Shown: one piece after another, positions 1 to 7,923 of the stretch | Layout of the letters: each line of letters opens with the position of its first letter | Position numbering within the stretch: position 1 is the stretch's first letter | Assembly: GCF_902506455.1 (NCBI RefSeq) | Contig: NZ_LR733844.1 | Coordinates: 61,033 to 125,032 of the forward strand | Reading direction: 5' to 3' | Length of the DNA: 64,000 nt | DNA from: Sphingomonas sp. 8AM | GTDB lineage: Bacteria; Pseudomonadota; Alphaproteobacteria; Sphingomonadales; Sphingomonadaceae | Program-made: the position numbers and the translations under genes | Notes under the pieces: model-generated | What the model was told of the DNA's origin: nothing | Database searches by the model: none | What the model saw: the letters and a program-made list of their open reading frames with translations, nothing else

Positions 1-8
1 GAACGTAG

Positions 9-947
9 ATGGTTAACAGGCCCGCCTCCCCCGACGCCGGATTCGACTCCGGTACGCCGATCGGCACCGCTGCCGCATTGGGCGGGGGGGCGGGTGCGCC
101 TGCCAAGCTGCACCCGTTCGGCGATCTGCACACGCTGCAGCATCTGTCGGCGCGTGCCGCGCGCGGGGTGCGCCAGACCTTCGAGAGCTATTGGCGCGCC
201 GAGACGCGCGCCTGGGCCGAGCCGCTGGAGGTGCTGCGCCTCGCCGACTATCGCGCGGCGCGCGGCGACAAGCTGACGGCGTGGCTGCCGCTGTCGATGG
301 ACGGTCGCCCGGCGCTGTGCGTCGTCGACAGCCAGTTCGTGGTCGAGATCATCGACCTGTTCTTCGGCGGCACCGGCGACGTCTCGCCGGTGCTGGCGCT
401 CGAATTCACCCCCGCGTGCGACGTGATCGTCGCGCGCATCGCCAAGGCATTGGCGCGCGCGCTGGAAACCGCATGGGAACCGCTGGCGCGCGCGCGTTTC
501 ACCGCCGAGCCGTTCGAGCTGGGCGGGAACATGATCCCGGGTGTCGAGGCCGACGAGGTGGTGATCGCCACCCGCTTCGCGATCGCGCGCGGCAGCGCCA
601 AGCCCGCGTTCGTCGACATCCTCTATCCGGTCGCGACGCTGAAGCCGCACACGGTCGCGCTGACCGGCAAGGTCGTCGCCAAGCCCAGCGAGGTCGACGC
701 CGAATGGCGCACCCAGTTGACCCGGGCGGCGATGGGCGTGCGCTTCCCGGTCCGCTCGGTGCTCGCCGAGCCGACCATCCCGCTCTCGCGGCTCATGGAT
801 CTCAAGGAAGGCGACATCATCCCGATCAGTTTCGGCGCCGACGTGCCGATCGTGGTTGGCGGGATGGCGCTGGGGCTGGGCACCGTGGGCACGTCCAACG
901 GCCGTGCGGCCATTCGCATCTCCAAGTTCGAAGGACCCCTGCAATGA
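9..947 (+). CDS. fliM: Flagellar motor switch protein FliM
   Basis: FliM is the C-ring protein that binds phosphorylated CheY and, with FliG and FliN, sets the direction of flagellar rotation. The 312-residue product has the expected middle domain (about residues 45-225, with LFFGGTGD near 117) and a C-terminal SpoA/FliN-like domain (about 235-310, ending in RAAIRISKFEG). The start is fixed by an in-frame TAG immediately before the ATG. The stop overlaps the fliN start (ATGA), so the two are translationally coupled. It heads the part of a flagellar operon seen here; fliL, often just upstream, would lie outside the window. Confidence 0.95.
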   Translation: MVNRPASPDAGFDSGTPIGTAAALGGGAGAPAKLHPFGDLHTLQHLSARAARGVRQTFESYWRAETRAWAEPLEVLRLADYRAARGDKLTAWLPLSMDGRPALCVVDSQFVVEIIDLFFGGTGDVSPVLALEFTPACDVIVARIAKALARALETAWEPLARARFTAEPFELGGNMIPGVEADEVVIATRFAIARGSAKPAFVDILYPVATLKPHTVALTGKVVAKPSEVDAEWRTQLTRAAMGVRFPVRSVLAEPTIPLSRLMDLKEGDIIPISFGADVPIVVGGMALGLGTVGTSNGRAAIRISKFEGPLQ

Positions 948-1234
948 ACGACATGACCGGCGGATTTGCCATCGACGCCGCCGTCGCCGCCAACCTGCGG
1001 CTGTTGCAGGGCGTCGACGTCAAGCTGACCGTCGAAATCGGCTCGACCACACTGTCGCTGCGCGAATTGCTCGCGCTGGGCGAGTCGAGCGTGATCGAGC
1101 TGGACCGGCAGGCGGGCGAGCTGCTCGACGTGCTGGTCAACGGCACGCTGATCGGCCGCGGCGAGATCGTCACCGTCGGCGAGCGCTACGGCGTCAAGAT
1201 GACCGAACTGGTTTCGCCCGAGAAGCGCGGCTGA
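944..1234 (+). CDS. fliN: Flagellar motor switch protein FliN
   Basis: This 96-residue C-ring subunit consists almost wholly of one SpoA domain. It includes the family signature VKLTVEIGSTTLSLRELLAL near residues 26-45 and a closing segment GRGEIVTVGERYGVKMTEL. It polymerises with FliM at the base of the motor and helps dock export substrates. The ATG overlaps the fliM stop by four bases. Length is normal for short alphaproteobacterial FliN without the acidic N-terminal extension found in enterics. Confidence 0.94.
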   Translation: MNDMTGGFAIDAAVAANLRLLQGVDVKLTVEIGSTTLSLRELLALGESSVIELDRQAGELLDVLVNGTLIGRGEIVTVGERYGVKMTELVSPEKRG

Positions 1235-1248
1235 GGGGCGATCACGCG

Positions 1249-1527
1249 ATGATGTGGACCTATATCCTGAAGCTGGTCGTGATGCTCCCGCTCGTCTGCG
1301 GGCTGATGATCGGCTGCCTGTATCTCTGGCGTCGGCTTGAGGCGCGGATGCCCGGCAAGCCGTCGACGCGCGGGATTGCGGTGCGCGAGACGATGATGAT
1401 CTCGCCGGGCGTCAAGCTGGCGGTGGTCGATTTCGAGGGACGGCGCCTGCTCGTCTCGGTCAACCGCGCCGGCGTTACCCTGGTCGACAAGGCCGAAGGG
1501 CGCGTGCCGGTGGAGCCCGCCGCGTGA
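1249..1527 (+). CDS. fliO: Flagellar biosynthesis protein FliO
   Basis: FliO is a small inner-membrane protein that assists FliP assembly in the flagellar type III export gate. The 92-residue product has one N-terminal transmembrane helix (about residues 4-26) and a cytoplasmic domain with the family-typical stretch around VKLAVVDFEGRRLLVSVN. Two adjacent ATG codons (1249 and 1252) could serve as start. The stop overlaps the GTG start of fliP (GTGA). FliO is poorly conserved in sequence; size, topology and position between fliN and fliP carry the call. Confidence 0.88.
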   Translation: MMWTYILKLVVMLPLVCGLMIGCLYLWRRLEARMPGKPSTRGIAVRETMMISPGVKLAVVDFEGRRLLVSVNRAGVTLVDKAEGRVPVEPAA

Positions 1528-2420
1528 GCGCCTCGGCGATGCAGAGCGGCGCGCTGATCCGCCCGCGCGCCCGTGCCGCGGGCAAGCGGTCGCACCTGAT
1601 CCTCGCGCTGCTCGCGATCATCGTCGCGCTGTGCGTCGCGATGCCGGCGCTGGCGCAGAACTTCCCTGCCCCGGCGCAGCCGGCGGTGCAGGGCGCCCCG
1701 GCCGCGCCCGCGCCGGGCGTCGGCGACGCGGTCGACCGCGCGCTCGGCCAATTGTCGCGTGGCGATGCCGGTGCGCAGGGCAACAACGGCTCGATGTCGT
1801 TGTCGCTGCAAGTGCTCATCATCATGGGCCTGCTCACGGTGCTGCCCGGCATCGTGCTGATGATGACCAGCTTCACGCGGATCATCATCGTGCTGTCGAT
1901 CCTGCGTCAAGCGATGGGGCTGCAACAGACCCCGCCCAACCAGGTGCTGATCGGCCTGTCGCTGTTCCTCAGCTTCTTCATCATGGCGCCCGCGATCAAC
2001 CAGATCAACACGACCGCAATCCAGCCCTATTCGCAGGGGCGGATCAACGGCACGCAATTGATCCAGACCGCCGCCGCGCCGCTCCACGCCTTCATGTCGA
2101 AGCAGACGCGCGTGAAGGACGTGACGATGTTCGCGCAGATGGCCAAGTCCGGCCCGTATGCGACGCCGAACGACATCCCCTATTCGGTGCTGCTGCCTGC
2201 GTTCGTCACCTCGGAGCTGAAGACCGCGTTCCAGATCGGCTTCCTGCTGTTCCTGCCGTTCATCGTCATCGACCTCGTCGTCGCGACGGTGCTGATGGCG
2301 CTCGGCATGGCGATGCTCAGCCCGACGATCATTTCGCTACCGTTCAAATTGCTGTTGTTCGTGCTGGTCGATGGCTGGGCGCTGACGATGGGCAGTCTGG
2401 CCAATTCGTTCGCGACCTAG
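1524..2420 (+). CDS. fliP: Flagellar export gate protein FliP
   Basis: FliP is a core subunit of the FliPQR export channel. The 298-residue protein begins with a signal-type hydrophobic segment ending in MPALAQ (about residues 39-45), then four membrane segments. Signatures include MTSFTRIIIVLSILRQAMG and the C-terminal IVIDLVVATVLMALGM. The GTG at 1524 overlaps the fliO stop; an ATG at 1539 is an alternative that would shorten an already long n-region by five residues. A palindromic repeat follows immediately, between this gene and fliQ. Confidence 0.95.
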   Translation: MSASAMQSGALIRPRARAAGKRSHLILALLAIIVALCVAMPALAQNFPAPAQPAVQGAPAAPAPGVGDAVDRALGQLSRGDAGAQGNNGSMSLSLQVLIIMGLLTVLPGIVLMMTSFTRIIIVLSILRQAMGLQQTPPNQVLIGLSLFLSFFIMAPAINQINTTAIQPYSQGRINGTQLIQTAAAPLHAFMSKQTRVKDVTMFAQMAKSGPYATPNDIPYSVLLPAFVTSELKTAFQIGFLLFLPFIVIDLVVATVLMALGMAMLSPTIISLPFKLLLFVLVDGWALTMGSLANSFAT

Positions 2421-2425
2421 CCTCC

Positions 2426-2520
2426 CGTCATCCCCGCGAAGGCGGGGATCCAGAACCTCCGACGTATCGCCTCCATCGACAGACCTGCGCGTCTGGATTC
2501 CCGCCTTCGCGGGAATGACG
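2426..2520. repeat. REP-like inverted repeat, family B copy 1
   Basis: A 95-bp imperfect palindrome. It opens with CGTCATCCCCGCGAAGGCGG and closes with its near reverse complement CCGCCTTCGCGGGAATGACG. It fills the fliP-fliQ gap and may form a stable RNA stem inside the operon transcript. Related copies are at 6857-6951 and 23478-23571. Confidence 0.85.
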
Positions 2521-2542
2521 AAGAGAGAAGAGTAAGCCCGCC

Positions 2543-2824
2543 ATGCAACCGCTCGTCGACGCCGATTACTTCCTGACCGTCGCCAACCAGACCATGTGGG
2601 TGCTGGCGCTGGTCTCCGCGCCGATCCTGATCCCGGCGCTGCTGTCGGGCCTGATCCTCGGCATGGTGCAGGCCGCGACCTCGATCAACGAGCAGACGCT
2701 GAGCTTCGTGCCCAAGCTGATCGTCGTCGCGGTGTCGATCATGGTGTTCGGTGCGATGATCCTCGGCTTGCTCAGCGACTTCACCAACGAGATCTTCGCG
2801 CGCATCCCGGATCTGGTGCATTGA
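2543..2824 (+). CDS. fliQ: Flagellar export gate protein FliQ
   Basis: A 93-residue two-helix inner-membrane protein matching FliQ in size and topology (helices about 20-42 and 55-78), with the family segment LILGMVQAATSINEQTLSFV. It packs around the FliP-FliR channel. The ATG at 2543 lies 22 bases beyond a repeat element, so it is not tightly coupled to fliP. A second repeat separates it from fliR. Confidence 0.94.
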   Translation: MQPLVDADYFLTVANQTMWVLALVSAPILIPALLSGLILGMVQAATSINEQTLSFVPKLIVVAVSIMVFGAMILGLLSDFTNEIFARIPDLVH

Positions 2825-2850
2825 GCCTGACCTTGGCTGTTTATCGTACC

Positions 2851-2930
2851 GCGGCGAAGGCCGGGGTCCAGCTGCGGAACGATCGTACTGACAACGATCG
2901 GTCCGTATCTGAGCCCCGGCCTTCGCCGTG
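2851..2930. repeat. REP-like inverted repeat, family B variant
   Basis: Left arm GCGGCGAAGGCCGGGG and right arm CCCCGGCCTTCGCCG enclose about 50 bases. The element occupies the fliQ-fliR gap and resembles the copy at 8726-8818, whose arms carry the same GGCGAAGGCCGGGG core. Confidence 0.75.
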
Positions 2931-2950
2931 GCACAGGCGGCACAACTGAC

Positions 2951-3724
2951 ATGTTGGGCTTCGGCCTCTCCATCGAACCGCAGCTCTGGGCGCTGATCTT
3001 CGTGATGATCCGCGTCGGGGCGGCGTTCATCGCCGCACCCGTGTTCGGCAACGTTTCCGTCCCCTTGCCGGTGCGGATCACGCTGTCGGGCGCGGTCGGG
3101 GTGCTGGTAATCGGCACCACGTCGATCCAGCCGCCACCGACGATCTTCGCGCTCGCCACCTTCGTCGCGATCGCCGCCGAGGCGCTCGTCGGGCTGGCGA
3201 TGGGCTTCATCGTCCAGATCGCCTTCGCCGCACCGCTGGTGGCGGGCGAGATCATCGGCGGTTCGATGGGCATCGGCTTCGCCAATATGATCGACCCCAA
3301 TTCGGGCCGCTCCAGCCCTGCGGTCGGCCAGTTCCTGTCAATCCTGCTGACGCTGCTGTTCCTGTCGCTCGACGGGCATCTCGTGCTCGTCGACATGGTG
3401 GTGAAAAGCTATACAGCCTTGCCGCCCGGCGCGGCATGGCTGGCGGCGGGGCAGATGCGCGACATCGCGCTGTTCGGCGGCTATGCGTTCATGGCCGGGC
3501 TGCTGCTCGCCTTGCCGGTCGGGTTCCTGTTGTTGTGCCTCAACCTCGTCATGGGGATGGTGTCGCGCTCGGCCCCGTCGCTCAACCTGTTCTCGATCGG
3601 CCTGCCCGCCAGCCTCGCGGTCGGGGTCATCAGCCTCGCGATCGCGCTGCCCGCGATGGGCGATTACATGCAGGTGATCGTCCGTGAGGGTCTCGCCGCC
3701 GCGCAAAGCCTGGTGCTCGGCTGA
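2951..3724 (+). CDS. fliR: Flagellar export gate protein FliR
   Basis: FliR completes the FliPQR export channel. The 257-residue protein has about six hydrophobic segments and family motifs such as GEIIGGSMGIGFANMIDP (about residues 100-117) and LNLVMGMVSRSAPSLNLFSIG (about 197-217). The stop shares one base with the flhB start (TGATG), the classical fliR-flhB coupling. Length is usual for the family. Confidence 0.95.
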   Translation: MLGFGLSIEPQLWALIFVMIRVGAAFIAAPVFGNVSVPLPVRITLSGAVGVLVIGTTSIQPPPTIFALATFVAIAAEALVGLAMGFIVQIAFAAPLVAGEIIGGSMGIGFANMIDPNSGRSSPAVGQFLSILLTLLFLSLDGHLVLVDMVVKSYTALPPGAAWLAAGQMRDIALFGGYAFMAGLLLALPVGFLLLCLNLVMGMVSRSAPSLNLFSIGLPASLAVGVISLAIALPAMGDYMQVIVREGLAAAQSLVLG

Positions 3725-4848
3725 TGTCGGAGGGAGGTGACAAGACAGAAGCCCCAACCCAGAAGCGTCGTGACGACGCCAGGGAGAAAGGCGACGTCCT
3801 CAAGAGCCGCGACCTCGCGACCGCCTTCGTCGTGCTGGCCGGCATCACCTGGATCATGTTCTTCGGCCCGGCGCTGCTCGCCGCCTGCCGCGAGGTGATG
3901 GCGGCGAGCTTCAACTTCGGCCGCGCCGACGTCGAGGATTTCCAGCCATGGCGCCCGCTGATCCAGGCCGGGTGGAAGCTGGCCGCGCCGCTCGGCACGC
4001 TGTTCGCGATCACGATCGCCGCCGCGGTCGCCAGCCAGGCCGGGCTCGGGTCGCTGAGCTTCAACGCGAAGCTGCTCACGCCGAAAGCATCGCGGATCAA
4101 TCCCGGCTCCGGGATCATGCGCATCATCGGAATGCAGGGCTGGATCGAACTCGGCAAGTCGCTGCTCAAGGTGACGCTGCTCGGCGCGATCGGCGCGTGG
4201 ATGCTGTGGCAGACCGCGCATTTCAGCTTCGGGCTCGCCGCCTCCAACCTGCCGGTCGCGCTCGCCGGGCTGGGCTCGACGCTGACGCATGTCCTGCTCG
4301 TCATGGCGATGGGGCTGGTCGCGATCGGCATGATCGACGTGCCGACCCAGATCATGCAGCTCCTCAAGAAGCTGCGTATGACCAAGCAGGAAGTGAAGGA
4401 CGAGCATAAGGAGAGCGAGGGCAACCCCGAGATGAAGGGGCATATGCGCATGAAGCAGCGCGAGATGCTGTCGGGGGGCATGCACAAGGCGCTCGACCAG
4501 GCGCATGTCGTGCTCACCAACCCGACGCACTTCGCGGTGGCGCTGCGCTACGAGCGCGGACGCGACGAGGTGCCGGTGGTGGTGGCCAAGGGACGCGGCG
4601 CGCTGGCGCTCGCGATCCGTTCGGCCGCCAAGGATCGCGCGCTGCCGATCCTCGAATATCCGGCGCTGGCGCGTGCCGTTTACTATACCAGCCGCGAGGG
4701 ACAGGAAGTGCGCGACGATCTGTATCTCGCCATCGCCACCGTGCTGGCTTTTGTCTTCGGACTCAATGCGCAAGCCGGCGGGACGCAGCCGCCGGTCGAT
4801 GTGCCCGACACCGCACGTTTCGACGAAAATGGTGTCCGCCAGTCATAA
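3724..4848 (+). CDS. flhB: Flagellar export switch protein FlhB
   Basis: FlhB sits at the export gate and switches substrate specificity from rod/hook to filament proteins by autocleavage. The 374-residue protein opens with the family start GGDKTEAPTQKRRDDAREKG, has four membrane helices (about 30-220) and a cytoplasmic domain with the intact cleavage motif NPTH at residues 266-269. The C-tail after about residue 345 is short and variable. It is translationally linked to fliR. The next gene encodes the filament cap, a late export substrate. Confidence 0.96.
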   Translation: MSEGGDKTEAPTQKRRDDAREKGDVLKSRDLATAFVVLAGITWIMFFGPALLAACREVMAASFNFGRADVEDFQPWRPLIQAGWKLAAPLGTLFAITIAAAVASQAGLGSLSFNAKLLTPKASRINPGSGIMRIIGMQGWIELGKSLLKVTLLGAIGAWMLWQTAHFSFGLAASNLPVALAGLGSTLTHVLLVMAMGLVAIGMIDVPTQIMQLLKKLRMTKQEVKDEHKESEGNPEMKGHMRMKQREMLSGGMHKALDQAHVVLTNPTHFAVALRYERGRDEVPVVVAKGRGALALAIRSAAKDRALPILEYPALARAVYYTSREGQEVRDDLYLAIATVLAFVFGLNAQAGGTQPPVDVPDTARFDENGVRQS

Positions 4849-4882
4849 AGAATCGCCGCGCGCGGCCGTTTAGGAGAGCATC

Positions 4883-6433
4883 ATGGCGACGATCAGCAGC
4901 ACCAGCACGAGCAGCACGGCGTCGACGACGAAAACGTCGTCGACGACCGCGTCGTCGACCACCAAGACGGCGAGCGCGTCATCGATCAACAAGTCGACCG
5001 CCAACTCGATCCTGACCTCGCTTGGCTCGGGCTCGGGCGTCGACACCGATACGCTGGTCACGCAACTCGTCGACGCGCAATTCGCCGCCAAGCGCGCGCA
5101 GATCACCGCCAAGACCGACAAGCTGACCGCGCAGATCTCCGACGCGGCGACGCTCAAGAATTTCGTCAGCGACTTCGCCAAGGCGGTCAACACGCTGGTC
5201 ACCGGCGGCTCGCTGGCGACGCAGCCGAACGTCAGCGACCCCAAGGTCGCGGGCGCGACTGCGATCTCGGGCGCGCCGATGTCGGCCAGCGCCTCGGCGA
5301 ACGTCACCGTCACCTCGCTCGCCACGGTGCAGACCGTCACCAGCGCGAAGCTCGCCAAGACCGACCAGTTCGGCAGCGGCAAGCTGACGATCAACATCGG
5401 CACCGCAAACTACACCGCCGGCAAGATGGACGGCCTGACGGTCGGCAAGGCCGGCGACGGCAGCGACCTGAGCTTCGACGTCGACGTCGCGCCGCCCAAC
5501 GACACGCTGTCGGGCATCGCCGCCGCGATAAACGCCAAGAACACCGGCGTCACCGCCGCGATCATCACCGACGCCGATGGCGGCGCGTTCCTGTCGCTGA
5601 AGGGGCAGAGCGGTACCGCGCAGGCGTTCTCGGTTACGGGCACCGGCGGGACGCTCGACACGCTCAACGTTGGCCCCAACGCCACCGCGACCTCCAAGAT
5701 GTCGGTCGTTGGCCAGTCCGCCAATGCCAAGCTGTCGGTCGACGGCGTGTCGGTCGAGCGGCCGAGCAACGAGATCAGCGATCTCGTTCCCGGTATAAAG
5801 CTGACGCTGGCCGGCACCGGCTCGATGACGTTGACCGGCACGCGCCCCGACACCGCGTTGACCAATGGCGTCAAGGATTTCGTCGAGACCTTCAACCAGT
5901 TGCTCAACGAGGTGAAGCAGCAGACCAACGCGGTCGACGGCAGCCTGCGCGCCGATCCGGCCGCCAAGCAGCTGCTGCGCAACCTGCAGGGCTTCGCGAG
6001 CAAGACATTGCTCCCCGACGCCGCCCCGGGCTCGCCCTCGACGCTGGCCGGGATCGGCGTGACCACCGACAAGACCACCGGCGAGCTGACGATCGACGAC
6101 GCCGCGCTGACCAAGGCGATGAAGGACTCGCCCGATTCGATCCAGGCGATGTTCAACCCGAACAGCTTTGGCGCGACCGGCATCAACGCCGCGATGCAGT
6201 CGCTGAAGCTGTCGTCGGGCAGCACGCTGTACGGGCTGGGCGCGACCGACCTGAAGCTGCGCAAGGCGCAGGACGATCTGACGAAGGAAACCGCCAAGAT
6301 CGACGAGCAGTCGACGCGCTTCTCGGCGCGGCTGACGCAGCAATATGCCAGCATGAACTCGCGCGTGTCGGCCTACAAGCAGACGCAGTCGTTTATGAAG
6401 CAGCAGATCGACGGCTGGTACAAGTCGAGCTGA
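4883..6433 (+). CDS. fliD: Flagellar hook-associated protein 2 (filament cap) FliD
   Basis: FliD is secreted and forms the pentameric cap under which flagellin polymerises. The 516-residue protein has the N-terminal FliD domain (about residues 45-140, containing SGSGVDTDTLVTQLVDAQFA) and the C-terminal domain ending in TQSFMKQQIDGWYKSS. An AGGAG ribosome site lies about eight bases before the ATG. The first 45 residues are nearly all Ser, Thr, Ala and Lys, an unusual low-complexity leader, and the DNA there is rich in gtcgacgac-type triplets. fliS follows after 19 bases. Confidence 0.93.
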   Translation: MATISSTSTSSTASTTKTSSTTASSTTKTASASSINKSTANSILTSLGSGSGVDTDTLVTQLVDAQFAAKRAQITAKTDKLTAQISDAATLKNFVSDFAKAVNTLVTGGSLATQPNVSDPKVAGATAISGAPMSASASANVTVTSLATVQTVTSAKLAKTDQFGSGKLTINIGTANYTAGKMDGLTVGKAGDGSDLSFDVDVAPPNDTLSGIAAAINAKNTGVTAAIITDADGGAFLSLKGQSGTAQAFSVTGTGGTLDTLNVGPNATATSKMSVVGQSANAKLSVDGVSVERPSNEISDLVPGIKLTLAGTGSMTLTGTRPDTALTNGVKDFVETFNQLLNEVKQQTNAVDGSLRADPAAKQLLRNLQGFASKTLLPDAAPGSPSTLAGIGVTTDKTTGELTIDDAALTKAMKDSPDSIQAMFNPNSFGATGINAAMQSLKLSSGSTLYGLGATDLKLRKAQDDLTKETAKIDEQSTRFSARLTQQYASMNSRVSAYKQTQSFMKQQIDGWYKSS

Positions 6434-6452
6434 TCGGGAGAGACGACAGATC

Positions 6453-6851
6453 ATGGCCTATGCCTCTTCCCTGCTGCGCGATCCGGCGCGCACCTACCGC
6501 GAGATCGACCTCGCGGGCCGCACCGCCGCGGCCGACGGTCCGGCGCTCGTCCAGTTGCTCTACGAGGAACTGACGCAGGCGCTGCGCGTCGCCGCCTGGG
6601 CGGCCGATCACAAGCAGTTCGCCACCCGCAGCGAACGCATCACCCGCGCCACCGCGATCCTGTTCGCGCTGGAGGCCAATCTCGATTTCGAGAAGGGCGG
6701 CGACGTGTCGCGTGCGCTGGCACGCTTCTACGGCGGGTGCCGGCGGCAGGTGATCGAGGCGAGCATCGGCACCGACGGCGCCCCGTTCCGCGCGGTCGCC
6801 GCCGAGCTGGAGGAGATCGCCAGCGCGTGGCGTCAGGCACGCGCGGCGTAA
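6453..6851 (+). CDS. fliS: Flagellar secretion chaperone FliS
   Basis: A small, mostly helical 132-residue protein of the FliS family. It binds the C-terminal tail of flagellin and keeps it unfolded for export. Recognisable segments are PALVQLLYEELTQALRVA (about 30-47) and ILFALEANLDFEKGGDVSRA (about 68-87). It follows fliD as in most flagellar systems. A palindromic repeat begins six bases after the stop, and the next gene is on the other strand, so this ends the flagellar run seen here. Confidence 0.9.
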   Translation: MAYASSLLRDPARTYREIDLAGRTAAADGPALVQLLYEELTQALRVAAWAADHKQFATRSERITRATAILFALEANLDFEKGGDVSRALARFYGGCRRQVIEASIGTDGAPFRAVAAELEEIASAWRQARAA

Positions 6852-6856
6852 CCTGC

Positions 6857-6951
6857 CGTCACCCCCGCGAAGGCGGAAATCCGGACGCGCAGGTCTTCGT
6901 AAGAGTCGTTGACGTCCGAGGTTCTGAATCGCCGCCTTCGCGGGAATGACG
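6857..6951. repeat. REP-like inverted repeat, family B copy 2
   Basis: A 95-bp palindrome, the same length as the copy at 2426-2520. Its internal spacer (around 6882-6897) reads as the reverse complement of that copy's spacer, so the element is inserted in the opposite orientation. It lies between the convergent fliS and zntB genes. Confidence 0.8.
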
Positions 6952-6966
6952 AAGCAAGTCCGACGG

Positions 6967-7923
6967 TCACCTCCTGAACCAGTGCCGCTGGACGAACCAG
7001 ATCACGATCCCCGCCGCGATCACCGCGCAGGCGCCCGCGATCGCGTCGAACGCCCACGGCTCCTCGGCATAGGGCAGTCCCTTGACGTTCATCCCGTACA
7101 GCCCGGTCAGGAACGTCAGCGGCAGGAAGATCATCGCCACCATCGCGATCACCAGACTGCGCTGGTCTAGCTGTTCGGCGCGCAGGTCGGTCAGCGCCTC
7201 GTGCATCAGCGCGGCGCGCTCGCGGATCGCCTCGACTTCCTCGGCCATCCGCGCGGCGCGGTCGGCGGCGGCCGAGAGATGCGCGCGATCTTCTTCCGCC
7301 AGCCAATCGCCGGGGAGCGTCGCCAGCCGCTCCAGCGCGGCGCGCTGCGGGCTGAGGAAGCGGCGGTAGTTGATCGCTTCCGAGCGCATCCGCGTCACCG
7401 AACGACGCAGCTCGAAAACGCGGTGCGCGCTGAGCTTCTGCTCGCAATCGTCGAGCCCGTCGCCGAGGTCGGCAACGACCGGGTCGAGATCCTCGGTGAT
7501 CGCGGTGGCGATCGCGGCGATCAGGTCGCCGGGATCGCGCAGCTCGCCACGCTCTATCGCTTCCTCGACGCGCGACAACGTCACCAGCCGCTTGCGCGAG
7601 ACGGTGATGACGCGGCCCCTGGTAGCCCAGATGCGGATCGAGGCCAGCACATCCGAGGTATCGAGCGGCTCCTCGGTCCGCCCGCGCAGGTTGACGAACG
7701 CGCCCTGCCCGATCTTCTCGGCGCGCGGCCGCGTCTCGGCGGCGGTCAGCGCGTCGACGGTGAAGGCGTCGAGCCCGGCGGCGTCGCGCAGCCATGCCTG
7801 TGCCTCGGCGGCGTTGGAGGCGAGATGCACCCAGCGGAACGCCGCGTCGCCCGACAGCCCCGTTTCCGGTGCGACCTTCTCGACCTTGCCGTCATCACTG
7901 ACGCGCCATGCCACGCCGCTCAT
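6967..7923 (-). CDS. zntB: CorA/ZntB-family divalent metal transporter
   Basis: A 318-residue member of the CorA superfamily, most like ZntB. It has a large cytoplasmic N-domain (about 1-255), then two C-terminal helices. The first helix ends in the family motif YGMN (followed by VKG, about residues 281-287). CorA proteins are pentameric channels for Mg2+ or related cations; ZntB moves Zn2+. The substrate here cannot be read from sequence. The ATG overlaps the stop of the upstream siroheme dehydrogenase gene (ATGA), suggesting one transcript. Confidence 0.82.
   Translation of the reverse strand: MSGVAWRVSDDGKVEKVAPETGLSGDAAFRWVHLASNAAEAQAWLRDAAGLDAFTVDALTAAETRPRAEKIGQGAFVNLRGRTEEPLDTSDVLASIRIWATRGRVITVSRKRLVTLSRVEEAIERGELRDPGDLIAAIATAITEDLDPVVADLGDGLDDCEQKLSAHRVFELRRSVTRMRSEAINYRRFLSPQRAALERLATLPGDWLAEEDRAHLSAAADRAARMAEEVEAIRERAALMHEALTDLRAEQLDQRSLVIAMVAMIFLPLTFLTGLYGMNVKGLPYAEEPWAFDAIAGACAVIAAGIVIWFVQRHWFRR

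Noticed and set aside
4883..4990. Repeated gtcgacgac-type triplets near the start of fliD as a mobile or regulatory repeat
   Set aside because: They are explained by in-frame Ser/Thr-rich coding in this G+C-rich genome and do not recur elsewhere in the window.
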